Shown here: positions 51,792 through 60,821 of the stretch, piece after piece
How positions within the stretch are numbered: position 1 is the stretch's first letter
Layout of the letters: each line of letters begins with the position of its first letter
DNA from: Nocardioides alkalitolerans
GTDB lineage: Bacteria > Actinomycetota > Actinomycetes > Propionibacteriales > Nocardioidaceae
Direction: 5' to 3'
NCBI GenBank assembly: GCA_038184435.1
Contig: CP116227.1
Span: 2,199,501 to 2,263,500, forward strand
Length of the DNA: 64,000 nt
Translations under genes and position numbers: made by a program
Notes under the pieces: model-generated
What the model was told of the DNA's origin: nothing
The model's input: only the letters and a program-made list of their open reading frames with translations
Databases searched by the model: none

Positions 51792-52678
51792 TGGACCTCG
51801 CCGAGCTCCGGGGAGTCCGCGTCCCCCGCACCCTCGACGAGGTGTGGCTGCAGCCCGGGGAGGCGTGGCTGGCGGGCGGGTCGTGGCTCTACTCGACGCC
51901 GCAGCCCCACCTGCGCGGCCTCGTCGACCTCACCGGCCTGGGCTGGTCGGCCGTGGAGCCGGTCCCCGGCCCCGACGGCCCCCACGGCCCCGACGGACCC
52001 CGCGGCCCGGGGCTCGCGATCGGCGCGACCTGCACCGTCGCCGGCCTCCTCGCCGCCACCGCACCCTGGTCGACGGATCCCCGCCGCGCGAGCGTGGCGG
52101 CCCTGGCCCGGCGGTGCGCCGACGCGTTCCTCATGTCCTTCAAGGTGCAGGAGGTCGCGACCATCGGCGGCAACATCTGCCTCGGCCTGCCGGCGGGCGC
52201 GATGACGTCGCTGACGGTCGCGCTCGACGCGCGGGCGACGCTGCTGACGGCCGACGGCGGTGCCCGCGTCGTACCGGTCGCCGACCTCGTCACCGGCCCC
52301 GGCCGCACCGACCGGCGCGACGACGAGCTGCTCCGCGGCCTCGACGTGGACGCGGCGGCGCTGACCGCGACGTACGCCGTCCGCACCCTCTCCCTCACCC
52401 CCGTCGGCCGCTCGGCCGCCGTCGTGATCGGGCGCCTCGACGTCCCGTCGGGTGCGTGCACGATCGGCGTGACCGCCGCGACCGACCGCCCCGTGGTGCT
52501 GCGCTTCGCGGGCCTGCCGACCACCGCCGAGCTCGCCGCGGCGGTGGCGGGGATCGCGGAGGAGCGGTGGTACGACGACCCCCACGGCGCCCCCGACTGG
52601 CGCGCCCACGTGACCGGCGTGCTCGCCCGCGAGGTGCTCGACGAGCTGCACGCCGGAGCCGGGGAGGCGGCCGCGTGA
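51791..52678 (+). CDS. Xanthine dehydrogenase FAD-binding subunit
   Basis: This 295-residue protein matches the molybdopterin dehydrogenase FAD domain: WLAGGSWLYS near residue 32, the GATCTVAGLL strand, and KVQEVATIGGNICLGLPAGAMT with the FAD-contacting TIGGN loop, then a CO-dehydrogenase flavoprotein-like C terminus. It passes electrons from the 2Fe-2S clusters to NAD. A Pro/Gly repeat (PDGPHGPDGPRGPG) inserts at about 60-75. It starts in a TGATG overlap with the regulator and ends overlapping the fused iron-sulfur/molybdenum subunit gene. Confidence 0.92.
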   Translation: MDLAELRGVRVPRTLDEVWLQPGEAWLAGGSWLYSTPQPHLRGLVDLTGLGWSAVEPVPGPDGPHGPDGPRGPGLAIGATCTVAGLLAATAPWSTDPRRASVAALARRCADAFLMSFKVQEVATIGGNICLGLPAGAMTSLTVALDARATLLTADGGARVVPVADLVTGPGRTDRRDDELLRGLDVDAAALTATYAVRTLSLTPVGRSAAVVIGRLDVPSGACTIGVTAATDRPVVLRFAGLPTTAELAAAVAGIAEERWYDDPHGAPDWRAHVTGVLAREVLDELHAGAGEAAA

Positions 52679-55386
52679 TCGAGGTCAACGGCGCCCCCGT
52701 CGACCCGTCGACCGCGCACCCGGGCCAGTGCCTGCGCACGTTCCTGCGCGACACGGGCCACCTCGACGTGCGCAAGGGCTGCGACGCGGGCGACTGCGGC
52801 GCCTGCAGCGTGCTCGTGGACGGCACCCCGCTGCACTCCTGCCTCGTGCCGGTGCACCGCGCCGACGGCCGCTCCGTCACGACCGCCGCCGGTCTCGGCA
52901 CGCCCGAGGAGCCGCACCCCGTGCAGCAGCGCTTCGCCGCGGCGGCGGGGTTCCAGTGCGGGTTCTGCACGGCGGGGTACGTCGTGACCGCGGCCGCGCT
53001 CGCCGGCCCGGACGGGACGGTGGCCGAGGACGCGGCCGAGGACGGGGATGCCCTGGCCCGACGGTTCAAGGGCAACCTGTGCCGCTGCACGGGCTACCGG
53101 TCGATCCGCGACGCCCTGGCGGGCCGCACCAACGTCTCCCCCGCCTGCGGTGCGACCGGGGCGATCGGCTCGTCCATGGCGGCCCCGGCGGCGCCCCGCG
53201 TCGTGACCGGTCGCGAGCCCTTCACGCTCGACCTGCCCGGCACCGACGTGCTCCACGTCGCGCTCGTGCAGAGCACCGCGCCCCACGCACGGATCACGGT
53301 CGACACCCGCGCCGCCGAGGCCGTGCCCGGGGTCCGCTTCGTGCTGACGCACCGCGACGTACCGGCCACCCTCTTCTCCACCGGCCGCCACCAGAGCCGT
53401 CTCGACGACCCCGACGACACCCGGATCCTCGACGACGTCGTGCGCTTCGTCGGCCAGCGCGTGGCCGCCGTCGTCGCCGAGACGCCGCAGGCCGCGGAGG
53501 AGGCGGCGCGGCTCGTGGTCGTGGCGTACGACGCGCTCCCCGCCGTCCACGACCCCGAGGCCGCCCGCGCGCCCGGTGCCCCGCTGCTGCACGGCGACAA
53601 GGACGCGGTGGTCGCGCGGATCAGCGACCCGGCGCGCAACGTGGTGGCGCAGACCCACGGCGAGGTGGGGGACGTGGCGGCCGGGCTGGCCGCGGCCGTC
53701 CACCGGACGCGGGGCACCTGGCGCACGGCGCGGGTGAACCACGCCGCCCTGGAGACCCACGGGGCGCGGGCGTGGGTCGAGCCCGACGGGACCCTCGTCG
53801 TGCGGACGTCCACGCAGGTGCCGTTCCTCGTGCGCGACGAGCTGGCGCGGCTGCTCGACCGCGACCCGGCGACCGTGCGGGTCGTCGCCGCCCGCGTGGG
53901 CGGCGGGTTCGGCGGCAAGCAGGAGCTGCTCGTCGAGGACCTCGCGGCCGTCGCCGCGCTGCGCGCCGCCGCCGAGGGCGACCCCCGGCCCGTGCAGCTC
54001 GAGCTCACCCGTTCCCAGCAGTTCACGATGGTGCCGTGCCGGCACCCGATGCGGGTCACGGTCGAGCTGGGCGCCGACGCCGACGGGGTGCTGACGGCGA
54101 TGGCGGTCGACGTGCTCTCCGACACCGGCGCCTACGGCAACCACGGCCCCGGCGTGCTGTTCCACGGCTGCCACGAGTCGGTGGCGCTCTACCGCTGCGC
54201 CAACAAGCGGGTGGACGCCGAGGCGGTCTACACCAACAACCTCCCCTCGGGCGCGTTCCGCGGCTACGGGCTCGGCCAGGTCGTGCTCGGCATCGAGTCG
54301 GCGCTCGACGAGCTGGCCCGCGAGGTCGGGATCAGCCCGTTCGAGATCCGGCGGCGCAACGCGGTGGTGCCCGGCGACGCGTTCGTCGTCAACGGCCCGC
54401 CCGACACCGACCTCGAGCACACGGGCGACGGGTTCGCCCAGTGCCTCGACCTCGTCGAGGGGCACCTCGCCGCGACCGCGGCCGCCGACGCCGCCCGGGT
54501 GCCGGTCCGGCCCGACGGCACGCCGTGGCTGGTCGGCGAGGGCGTGGCGGCCGCGATGATCGCGACCGTCCCGCCGCGCGGGCACCACAGCAACGCCACC
54601 CTCACGCTCACCCCCGACGGGGTCGTCACGCTCGACGTGGGCACGGCCGAGTTCGGCAACGGCACCGCGACGGTCCACACGCAGCTGGTGGCCTCCACCC
54701 TCGGCGTACCGGCCCACCAGGTGCGCCTGCGCACCGGCGACACCGCGACGGCCGGCTTCGACACCGGGGCCTACGGGTCGACCGGGTCGGTCGTGGCCGG
54801 TACGGCGGTGGCCCGCGCCGCGACGTCCCTGCGGGCCCTGCTGGACGCGGCGGGAGGGGACCCAGCCCGGCTGGAGCGGCCGCTGGTCGCGCACGGCTCG
54901 TGCGACGGCTCCCCGCGCTCCGTCGCCTTCAACGTGCACGGCTTCCGCATCGCGGTCGACCCACGGACCGGTGAGATCCGCGTGCTGACCTCCGTGCAGG
55001 GCGTCGACGCGGCGGTCGTGCTCAACCCCGAGCAGCTCCGCGGCCAGGTCGAGGGCGGGGCGGCCCAGGGCCTCGGCAGCGCGCTGCAGGAGGAGGTCGT
55101 GCTCGTCGACGGCGTGCCGACGACGGCGGCGTTCCGCGACTACCGCGTGCCGACCATGGCCGACGTGCCGCCCACGACGGTGCTGTTCGCCGCGACCGTC
55201 GACCCGCTCGGCCCGGCCGGCGCGAAGTCGATGAGCGAAGCGCCCTACAACCCCGTCGCCCCCGCCCTGGCCAACGCCGTGCGCGACGCCCTCGGCGTGC
55301 GGCCCCACGAGATCCCCCTGAGCCGCGACCGCGTGTGGCGGCTGGCCCGCACGTCCCCCCGCACGTCCCCCCGAGGAGAGCAATGA
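52675..55386 (+). CDS. Xanthine dehydrogenase, fused 2Fe-2S and molybdenum subunits
   Basis: The 903-residue protein joins the small iron-sulfur subunit (1-160) to the large molybdenum subunit. Cluster ligands are Cys36, Cys41, Cys44 and Cys56 (plant ferredoxin-type), then Cys95, Cys98, Cys136 and Cys138. The molybdenum half has GGGFGGKQELLVEDLAA, the GAFRGYGLGQ motif and the late GAKSMSEAPYNPV loop with the catalytic Glu. It oxidises hypoxanthine/xanthine to urate with molybdopterin-cytosine-dinucleotide-type chemistry. The subunits are separate genes in most bacteria. It sits between the FAD subunit gene and the guanine deaminase gene. No XdhC-like chaperone gene is visible in the cluster. 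Confidence 0.93.
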   Translation: MIEVNGAPVDPSTAHPGQCLRTFLRDTGHLDVRKGCDAGDCGACSVLVDGTPLHSCLVPVHRADGRSVTTAAGLGTPEEPHPVQQRFAAAAGFQCGFCTAGYVVTAAALAGPDGTVAEDAAEDGDALARRFKGNLCRCTGYRSIRDALAGRTNVSPACGATGAIGSSMAAPAAPRVVTGREPFTLDLPGTDVLHVALVQSTAPHARITVDTRAAEAVPGVRFVLTHRDVPATLFSTGRHQSRLDDPDDTRILDDVVRFVGQRVAAVVAETPQAAEEAARLVVVAYDALPAVHDPEAARAPGAPLLHGDKDAVVARISDPARNVVAQTHGEVGDVAAGLAAAVHRTRGTWRTARVNHAALETHGARAWVEPDGTLVVRTSTQVPFLVRDELARLLDRDPATVRVVAARVGGGFGGKQELLVEDLAAVAALRAAAEGDPRPVQLELTRSQQFTMVPCRHPMRVTVELGADADGVLTAMAVDVLSDTGAYGNHGPGVLFHGCHESVALYRCANKRVDAEAVYTNNLPSGAFRGYGLGQVVLGIESALDELAREVGISPFEIRRRNAVVPGDAFVVNGPPDTDLEHTGDGFAQCLDLVEGHLAATAAADAARVPVRPDGTPWLVGEGVAAAMIATVPPRGHHSNATLTLTPDGVVTLDVGTAEFGNGTATVHTQLVASTLGVPAHQVRLRTGDTATAGFDTGAYGSTGSVVAGTAVARAATSLRALLDAAGGDPARLERPLVAHGSCDGSPRSVAFNVHGFRIAVDPRTGEIRVLTSVQGVDAAVVLNPEQLRGQVEGGAAQGLGSALQEEVVLVDGVPTTAAFRDYRVPTMADVPPTTVLFAATVDPLGPAGAKSMSEAPYNPVAPALANAVRDALGVRPHEIPLSRDRVWRLARTSPRTSPRGEQ

Positions 55387-55853
55387 GCACCGAGTCCACC
55401 TGGCTGGCCCGCGCCGTCGAGCTGGCGGTCGCCAACGTGCACGAGGGCGGCGGGCCGTTCGGCGCCGTCGTCGTGCGTGACGGAGAGCTGGTCTCGACCG
55501 GCCAGAACCGGGTGACGCCCGCCCTCGACCCGACCGCCCACGCGGAGGTCCAGGCCATCCGCGCGGCGTGCCGCGAGCTGGGGACGTTCACCCTCGCCGG
55601 CTGCGTGCTCTACAGCTCGTGCGAGCCCTGCCCGATGTGCGCCGCCGCCTCCCTGTGGGCGCGCGTCGACCGCGTCGTGTACGCCGCGGACCGCGACGAC
55701 GCCGCCCGCGGGGGCTTCGACGACCGGGCGTTCTACGACCTGATGGCGACGCCCCGCGCCGACTGGGCCACGCCCGTCGTGCAGGTGCGCCCGACCGATG
55801 CGACCGCGCCGTTCGACGCGTGGCTCGCGAAGGACGACCGCGCGGCGTACTGA
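55383..55853 (+). CDS. guaD: Guanine deaminase (cytidine-deaminase fold)
   Basis: The 156-residue deaminase has the zinc motif PTAHAEVQAI with catalytic His/Glu and SSCEPCPMCAAA with two zinc Cys. It is like Bacillus GuaD, a small guanine deaminase rather than the amidohydrolase type. It converts guanine to xanthine, feeding the dehydrogenase just upstream. The ATG overlaps the dehydrogenase stop (ATGA). It is the last gene of the operon, which ends at a strong bidirectional hairpin. A tRNA adenosine deaminase is less likely given the context. Confidence 0.92.
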   Translation: MSTESTWLARAVELAVANVHEGGGPFGAVVVRDGELVSTGQNRVTPALDPTAHAEVQAIRAACRELGTFTLAGCVLYSSCEPCPMCAAASLWARVDRVVYAADRDDAARGGFDDRAFYDLMATPRADWATPVVQVRPTDATAPFDAWLAKDDRAAY

Positions 55854-55890
55854 GGGGCGGCCGTCCCGCGGGAAAGGAAAACGGCTGGCA

Positions 55891-55956
55891 AAGGAAAACG
55901 CGGACCGGTCGGGCGCGCCCCTCGGCGTGTCGCCCTGACCAGTCCGCGTTTTCCTT
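55891..55956. terminator. Strong bidirectional terminator
   Basis: Arms of 25-26 bp (55891-55915 and 55931-55956), each with AAGGAAAACGCGGAC at its outer end, pair with only a few mismatches. T-rich ends on each strand give U-tracts in both directions. It separates the convergent guaD and ABC-importer operons. Confidence 0.8.
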
Positions 55957-55973
55957 CTCCGAGGGGGCCCGAC

Positions 55974-56024
55974 CCCCACGACCGGGCCCCCACGACCAGC
56001 CCCCACGACCAGCCCCCTACGACC
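55974..56024. repeat. Short C-rich tandem repeat
   Basis: Four copies of CCCCACGACC-like sequence at 13-14 bp period run from the terminator into the last codons of the distal permease gene. No function is evident. Confidence 0.5.
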
Positions 56025-56829
56025 GCTGGCTCATCCCCATCTCGGCGAGCACGATGTTCTCGACCAGCTGCACGAGGTTGTAGAGCACCAAGGTCACCAG
56101 CGTCACCATCGCGACGCAGGCCCACAGGTTGTCGAACTGCGCGCCGGCGTTGAACTTCACGATGTTGCCGCCGATGCCCGTGCCGGTGGAGAGCCACTCG
56201 GCGAGCAGCGCCCCGGTGACCGCGCCGGGCACCGAGACCCGGGCGGCCGCGAACAGCGACGGCAGGGCACCCGGCACGGCGACCTTGCGGAGCGCGGCCA
56301 GGTTGCCCCCGCCGTACACCCGCACCAGGTCGAGGCTCTGCCGGTTGGCCTGGCTGAGCCCGAACAGCACCGACGCGAGCGCCGGGAACAGCACCACGAT
56401 CGTGCCGATGACCGCTACCGACGCGGTGGTGCCGCGCCCGGTGAGCAGCATGATGACGGGCGCGATCGACACGAGCGGGATGCTGCGCAGCAGGAGCGCG
56501 AGGGGCATGACGCCCGCCTCGACGGTCTTCGACAGCGTGAACGCCATGGCGAGCGCGACGGCAATCAGCATGCCGACGACGAACCCGATGCTCGCGTCCT
56601 TGAGCGTCGACCACAGCAGCGGCACGAGCGCGTCGCGCCGCTCCGCCGCCGTCGTGAAGGCGTCGGGGTCGGTGACGAAGAGGTGGTTCCAGACGTCGAC
56701 CGGTCCCTTGGCGACGTAGGGCGAGATCCCGCCCCACGACACCACCGCCTGCCACAGCGCGAGCACGACGACGAGCGTGAGCACCGCGTTGAGGAGTCCC
56801 CGCCCGGCGGCCCGGGCGACGGCGTTCAC
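56017..56829 (-). CDS. ABC transporter permease (SsuC/ThiX type)
   Basis: This 270-residue permease has five to six spans and the inner-membrane coupling motif GGNLAALRKVAVPGALPSLFAA (EAA-like loop), then GALLAEWLSTGTGIGG. It is of the nitrate/sulfonate/thiamine-precursor (NMT1-type) importer class. The GTG start shares bases with the stop of the first permease gene (GTGA), so two different permeases form a heterodimer. It is part of the importer operon predicted to be nitrogen-regulated. Confidence 0.9.
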   Translation of the reverse strand: MNAVARAAGRGLLNAVLTLVVVLALWQAVVSWGGISPYVAKGPVDVWNHLFVTDPDAFTTAAERRDALVPLLWSTLKDASIGFVVGMLIAVALAMAFTLSKTVEAGVMPLALLLRSIPLVSIAPVIMLLTGRGTTASVAVIGTIVVLFPALASVLFGLSQANRQSLDLVRVYGGGNLAALRKVAVPGALPSLFAAARVSVPGAVTGALLAEWLSTGTGIGGNIVKFNAGAQFDNLWACVAMVTLVTLVLYNLVQLVENIVLAEMGMSQRS

Positions 56830-57632
56830 GAGGCCCGCCCGGAGATCCAGGGGGTCAGGAGGCGGGCGACGAGGCCGAGGGCCGCGTACCCGAGCATCGC
56901 CACCAGCGCGCACAGCAGGAACACCGCCCAGACCCGCTCGGCGTCGAGGTTGCCCTGCAGGCGGATGAGCGTGATGCCGACGCTGCGGTCCGTGGCGCCC
57001 ATGTACTCCCCCAGCACCGCGCCGAGGAACGACGTCGGTACGGCGATCTGGAGCGCGTTGAGGATCGCGGGCAGCGCGGCCACGAGCCGCACCTTGCGGA
57101 GCTGCGTGAACCGACCCCCGCCGTACACGCTGACGACGTCCAGCGACGCCTTGTCGGCCGCCTTGAAGCCGAGCAGCGCGCCCACGACGGTGGTGAAGAA
57201 GACGCTGAGGGCGGCGAGGAAGATCGCCGTCGACGACGGGTCGCCGGGCTGGTCGGCGCCGCCGAGCACGACGATCGCGATGCCGCCGACCGCGACGAGC
57301 GGCAGGCAGTAGCTCACGACCGCGACCTGCGTCACCACCGTCTCCAGCTGCGGCAGCACGAGCACCGTCGAGGCCAGGAGCAGCGCCAGCGCGTTGCCCC
57401 ACAGGAACCCCCACGCGGCCTCGGTGAGGGTGACGCTGAAGAAGGTCCAGTACGACGCGAACCCGTCCTCCAGGAGCGTCCGCACCACCGCGAACGGCGA
57501 CGGGACGGGCGTGAAGTCCGTGCCCTCGGCGGGCGTGAACGCCGTGACGGAGAGCAGCCACCAGCCGCCCACGAGCACGACGGTCCCGATGATCCCGGCG
57601 AGCCAGCCGGGCACCCGGCGCTCGCCCACCAC
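56826..57632 (-). CDS. ABC transporter permease (SsuC/ThiX type)
   Basis: The 268-residue permease has about six spans and the EAA-type loop YGGGRFTQLRKVRLVAALPAI, followed by FLGAVLGEYMGATDRSVG. The GTG start chosen lies one base after the ATPase stop. A longer version starting with MPPRSSSATRDR would overlap the ATPase gene by about 50 bp and is possible. It pairs with the next permease as a heterodimer. Substrate class is inferred from regulation only. Confidence 0.88.
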   Translation of the reverse strand: MVGERRVPGWLAGIIGTVVLVGGWWLLSVTAFTPAEGTDFTPVPSPFAVVRTLLEDGFASYWTFFSVTLTEAAWGFLWGNALALLLASTVLVLPQLETVVTQVAVVSYCLPLVAVGGIAIVVLGGADQPGDPSSTAIFLAALSVFFTTVVGALLGFKAADKASLDVVSVYGGGRFTQLRKVRLVAALPAILNALQIAVPTSFLGAVLGEYMGATDRSVGITLIRLQGNLDAERVWAVFLLCALVAMLGYAALGLVARLLTPWISGRAS

Positions 57633-57633
57633 G

Positions 57634-58467
57634 TCAGTGCCCCCCGCCGGCCGGTCCCGCGTCGCCGAAGAGGATCTCGGAGGCACGGTCCACGAGCGCG
57701 TGGAACTCGGGCGTCCGCATCATCTCGGGCGTGCGGGGCCGCGGCAGGTCGACCTCGATGATCTCCTTCACGCGTCCCGGGCGGGCCGACATGACGGCCA
57801 CCTGGTCGGACAGGAAGATCGCCTCCGCGATGCCGTGCGTGACGAGCAGCGTGGTGGCGGGCTTCTCCGTCCAGATGCGGAGCAGCTCGAGGTTGAGGTT
57901 CTGCCGGGTCATGTCGTCGAGCGCGCCGAAGGGCTCGTCGAGCAGCAGCACCGACGGCTTGAGCACCAGGGCGCGGGCGATCGAGACGCGCTGGCGCATG
58001 CCCCCGGAGAGCTGCGCGGGCTTGGCCTTCTCGAAGCCCCGCAGGCCGACGAGGTCGATGAGCTCGTCGACGTACGCCGTGTCGACGGGCTTCCCGGCCA
58101 CCTCGAACGGCAGCCGGATGTTCTTCTCGACGCTGCGCCACGGGAGCAGCGCGTGGTCCTGGAACGCGATCCCGAGCTCGGAGTCACGCCGCAGCTCCCG
58201 CGGGGTCTTGCCGTCCACGAGGGCCTGGCCGGTCGTCGGCGTCTCGAGGTCCGCGAGGATCCGCAGGATCGTGGACTTGCCACACCCGGACGGGCCCAGG
58301 AGCGCGAGGAACGAGCCCTGGTCGGTGTGGAGGTCCGTGTCCTGCAGGGCCTGCACGGTCTTGCCGCGCGAGCCCTTGAAGGTCTTGCTGAGCCCGGTGA
58401 TCCGGAGGCCGGTGCCGCTGCGGGCACCGGCCCCCTCGCTCGTGGCGGTGGTGGTGGGAGCGGTCAT
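57634..58467 (-). CDS. ABC transporter ATP-binding protein (SsuB/TauB type)
   Basis: The 277-residue ATPase has Walker A GPSGCGKST (about 58-66), Q-loop FQDHALLPW, signature LSGGMRQR, Walker B VLLLDEPFGALD and the switch His in VTHGI. An N-terminal Thr/Ala/Gly-rich extension of about 20 residues precedes the domain. It powers import by the two downstream permeases. It ends 1-2 bp before the first permease and starts 2 bp after the binding-protein stop. Confidence 0.95.
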   Translation of the reverse strand: MTAPTTTATSEGAGARSGTGLRITGLSKTFKGSRGKTVQALQDTDLHTDQGSFLALLGPSGCGKSTILRILADLETPTTGQALVDGKTPRELRRDSELGIAFQDHALLPWRSVEKNIRLPFEVAGKPVDTAYVDELIDLVGLRGFEKAKPAQLSGGMRQRVSIARALVLKPSVLLLDEPFGALDDMTRQNLNLELLRIWTEKPATTLLVTHGIAEAIFLSDQVAVMSARPGRVKEIIEVDLPRPRTPEMMRTPEFHALVDRASEILFGDAGPAGGGH

Positions 58468-58469
58468 GA

Positions 58470-59579
58470 TCAGGGCTGGTAGTCGATCAGGTCGGGGTTC
58501 TCGGCGTAGATCTCGTCGATGATCGAGGTGTCGAAGATCTGGTCCGTCTCGACGTCCCAGCCCGCGGCGCCGAGCGACTCCGCGGTCTGCTCCTGGAGCT
58601 CGTCGGAGATGGTGAACAGGCCGTTCTCCTCGGTCTCCTCGGTCGAGATCAGCTCCTTCGTCGCCTCGAGGGCGAGCGCGGTCTTCTCCGGGTCGAGCGC
58701 GCCGAAGACCGACTCGAGGCCCTCCGCGTTCTCCGAGGCGGCCGCGTTGTAGTACTCCATGACCAGGTCGACCGTGTCGTCCGTCGACTCCGAGAAGACG
58801 TCGCTCCAGCCCTTGATCTCGGCGATGAGGAACTGCTTGAGCAGCTCCCGGTTCTCGGCGAGGTACTGGTCGGTGACCGTGAAGGTCTCGGCGACGAAGG
58901 GCACGCCGTTCTCGGCGTACGGCAGGTTGGTGACCTCGTAGCCCGCCAGCTCGACGGTGAGCGACTCGTTGGTCAGGTAGGCCATGAAGCCGTCGACGTC
59001 GCCGTTCATGAGGGGCGTCGGGTCGAAGTCGACCGGCACGATCTCGACGTCGTCCTCGGAGAGGCCGTTGGCCGCGAGGAGCGCGCGGAAGACGCTGGCG
59101 TTGGAGTCCTGCACGCCGATCTTCTTGCCGACGAGGTCCTGCGGCGTCGCGATGTCGCCGCCGTCAGCCAGGGAGAGGATGGTGAACGGGTTTTTCTGGA
59201 ACGTCGCGCCGATGATCTTCAGCGGGGCGTCCTGCTCCGCGACCGCCGCGCCGACCGAGGCGGAGTCGCTGAGCGCGACCTGCACGGTGCCGCTCAGCAG
59301 CTTGGCGACGCCGGTGTCGGGGCCCGAGATCCCGTTCACCTCGTCGAAGCCGGCCTCGTCGTAGTAGCCGTTCTCGTAGGCGTAGAACTCGCCCGCGAAC
59401 TCCTCGTTCTTGATCCAGGAGTACTGCACGCTGATCTCGCCGAAGCCGTCCGCGCCCGAGGCGTCGGAGTCGTCGCCTCCGCAGGCGGCGAGGCTGCCGG
59501 CCAGGACGAGGGCGGACGCGGCGGCGAGCAGCGGACGACGGGCGTCGCGCAGCTGCTGCAGGCGTGAGGAGAGGGACAT
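58470..59579 (-). CDS. ABC transporter substrate-binding lipoprotein, NMT1-like
   Basis: The 369-residue protein has a lipoprotein signal ending in the lipobox LAAC-GGDDSD (Cys about 38) and an NMT1/THI5-like binding domain (ISVQYSWIKNEEFAGEFYAYENGYYDEAG, GTVQVALSDSASVGAA). Family members bind pyrimidines, thiamine precursors, taurine or related nitrogen compounds. It is made first in the four-gene operon. GGAAGGA lies about 8-14 bases before the ATG of MSLSSRL; an upstream ATG would add 11 residues but lies inside the expected leader. Its promoter carries the same box spacing as the urate operon, so a purine or ureide ligand is predicted. Confidence 0.92.
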   Translation of the reverse strand: MSLSSRLQQLRDARRPLLAAASALVLAGSLAACGGDDSDASGADGFGEISVQYSWIKNEEFAGEFYAYENGYYDEAGFDEVNGISGPDTGVAKLLSGTVQVALSDSASVGAAVAEQDAPLKIIGATFQKNPFTILSLADGGDIATPQDLVGKKIGVQDSNASVFRALLAANGLSEDDVEIVPVDFDPTPLMNGDVDGFMAYLTNESLTVELAGYEVTNLPYAENGVPFVAETFTVTDQYLAENRELLKQFLIAEIKGWSDVFSESTDDTVDLVMEYYNAAASENAEGLESVFGALDPEKTALALEATKELISTEETEENGLFTISDELQEQTAESLGAAGWDVETDQIFDTSIIDEIYAENPDLIDYQP

Positions 59580-59615
59580 GGGTTTCCTTCCACGTGCGTT
59601 GCTCGGGTGCACCGG

Positions 59616-59677
59616 AAGTTAGTGATCGATCGTTTCACCCACCGTTCCTCGGGTTTCGCGGCTGTAACAACTGTTTC
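59616..59677 (-). promoter_or_regulatory. GlnR-like promoter of the ABC importer
   Basis: On the minus strand GAAAC starts at 59677, 59657 and 59636 (spacing 20 then 21 bp). GTTAC (59668-59664), N6 and GAAAC (59657-59653) form an exact GlnR-like box. The -10 TAACTT starts at 59621, 15 bp after the last GAAAC. The leader is about 30 nt with a ribosome-binding site. Confidence 0.75.
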
Positions 59678-59745
59678 TCGGTCTCCTGCGGTCCAGACCG
59701 GTGCCGCTCCCCAGAACCGTCGGTGCCGCCCTCCATGCTGGCCCC

Positions 59746-60798
59746 ATGGACCTGCTCGACGTGGTGACCGCGCTGCTGCTGCTCCTCGTCGGAGGGGCCG
59801 TCGGCTGCCTCGTGGGGGTGCTCTGGATCCGGTCGCGACCGGCGCCGCAGGAGTCGGTCGACGCCGGCCGCCTGGCCGAGGGCATCGACCGGCTCGGCGA
59901 CCAGCTGGCCGACCTCCACCACGACCGCGCCACCTGGCAGGGCGAGCTCGCCGCCCAGGTCGCCGACATGCGCCACCAGACCGGGGAGCTGCGCCGCGAG
60001 ACCCACGGGCTCGCCACCGCGCTGCGCCGCCCGACGGTGCGCGGGCGGTGGGGCGAGCTCCACCTGCGCCGCGCCGTCGAGCTGGCCGGCATGGTCGACC
60101 GCTGCGACTTCACGGAGCAGACGCCGCTCGACGACGGTGCGCTGCGGCCCGACCTGGTCGTGCGGCTGGCCGGGGGCCGCACCGTGGTGGTCGACGCGAA
60201 GGTGCCGCTGGACGGCTACCTCGACGCGAGCGTCCTCGACCCCGTCGACCCGGCGGAGGTGGAGCAGCACCGCGCCCACCTGGCCCGCCACGCCCGCCAG
60301 CTGCGGGCCCACGTCGACGTGCTCGGCGCTCGGCGCTACTGGGCGGCGCTCCCGTCGTCGCCCGAGTTCGTGGTGCTGTTCGTGCCGGGCGACGCGTTCC
60401 TCGCCGCGGCGCTCGAGGCCGACCCCGGGCTCATGGAGCACGCCGCCGGCCGGCAGGTCGTGCTGGCGACACCGACGACGCTCATCGCCCTGCTGCGCAC
60501 CGTCGCGCTCGGCTGGCGCCAGGAGGCCCTCGCCGAGCAGGCCGCGGAGATCCAGCGCACGGGGCGCGAGCTGCACCAGCGGCTCCGGACCTGGGCCGAC
60601 CACCTCGACCAGCTCGGGCGCTCGCTCGGGGCGGCGACGCGGCACTACAACAGCGCCGTTGGCTCGCTCGAGTCGCGCGTGCTGGTCTCCGCCCGCCGGC
60701 TGGGCGACCTCGGCGTGACGGACGAGCCGCTGCCCGGGCCCCGCGAGGTGCGGGAGCTGCCCCGCGACCAGGGCGGCGCGTCGAGCCGGGGAGCCTGA
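59746..60798 (+). CDS. rmuC: RmuC-family DNA recombination protein
   Basis: The 350-residue protein has an N-terminal membrane anchor (LLDVVTALLLLLVGGAVGCLVGVLWI), a coiled-coil stretch (RLAEGIDRLGDQLADLHHDR) and the RmuC nuclease-like core: GRWGELHLRRAVELAGM, RPDLVVRLAGGRTVVVDAKVPLDGYLDA and PSSPEFVVLFVPGDAFLAAAL. RmuC limits rearrangements at inverted repeats. CATGCT six bases before the ATG could be a leaderless -10. It is divergent from the importer operon. Confidence 0.93.
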   Translation: MDLLDVVTALLLLLVGGAVGCLVGVLWIRSRPAPQESVDAGRLAEGIDRLGDQLADLHHDRATWQGELAAQVADMRHQTGELRRETHGLATALRRPTVRGRWGELHLRRAVELAGMVDRCDFTEQTPLDDGALRPDLVVRLAGGRTVVVDAKVPLDGYLDASVLDPVDPAEVEQHRAHLARHARQLRAHVDVLGARRYWAALPSSPEFVVLFVPGDAFLAAALEADPGLMEHAAGRQVVLATPTTLIALLRTVALGWRQEALAEQAAEIQRTGRELHQRLRTWADHLDQLGRSLGAATRHYNSAVGSLESRVLVSARRLGDLGVTDEPLPGPREVRELPRDQGGASSRGA

Positions 60799-60821
60799 GC
60801 GGTTGGCCCTACCCTGACGCC

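Noticed and set aside
55974..56024. C-rich repeat after guaD as a regulatory element
   Set aside because: It lies beyond the bidirectional terminator and partly inside the permease codons. Simple repeat slippage explains it.
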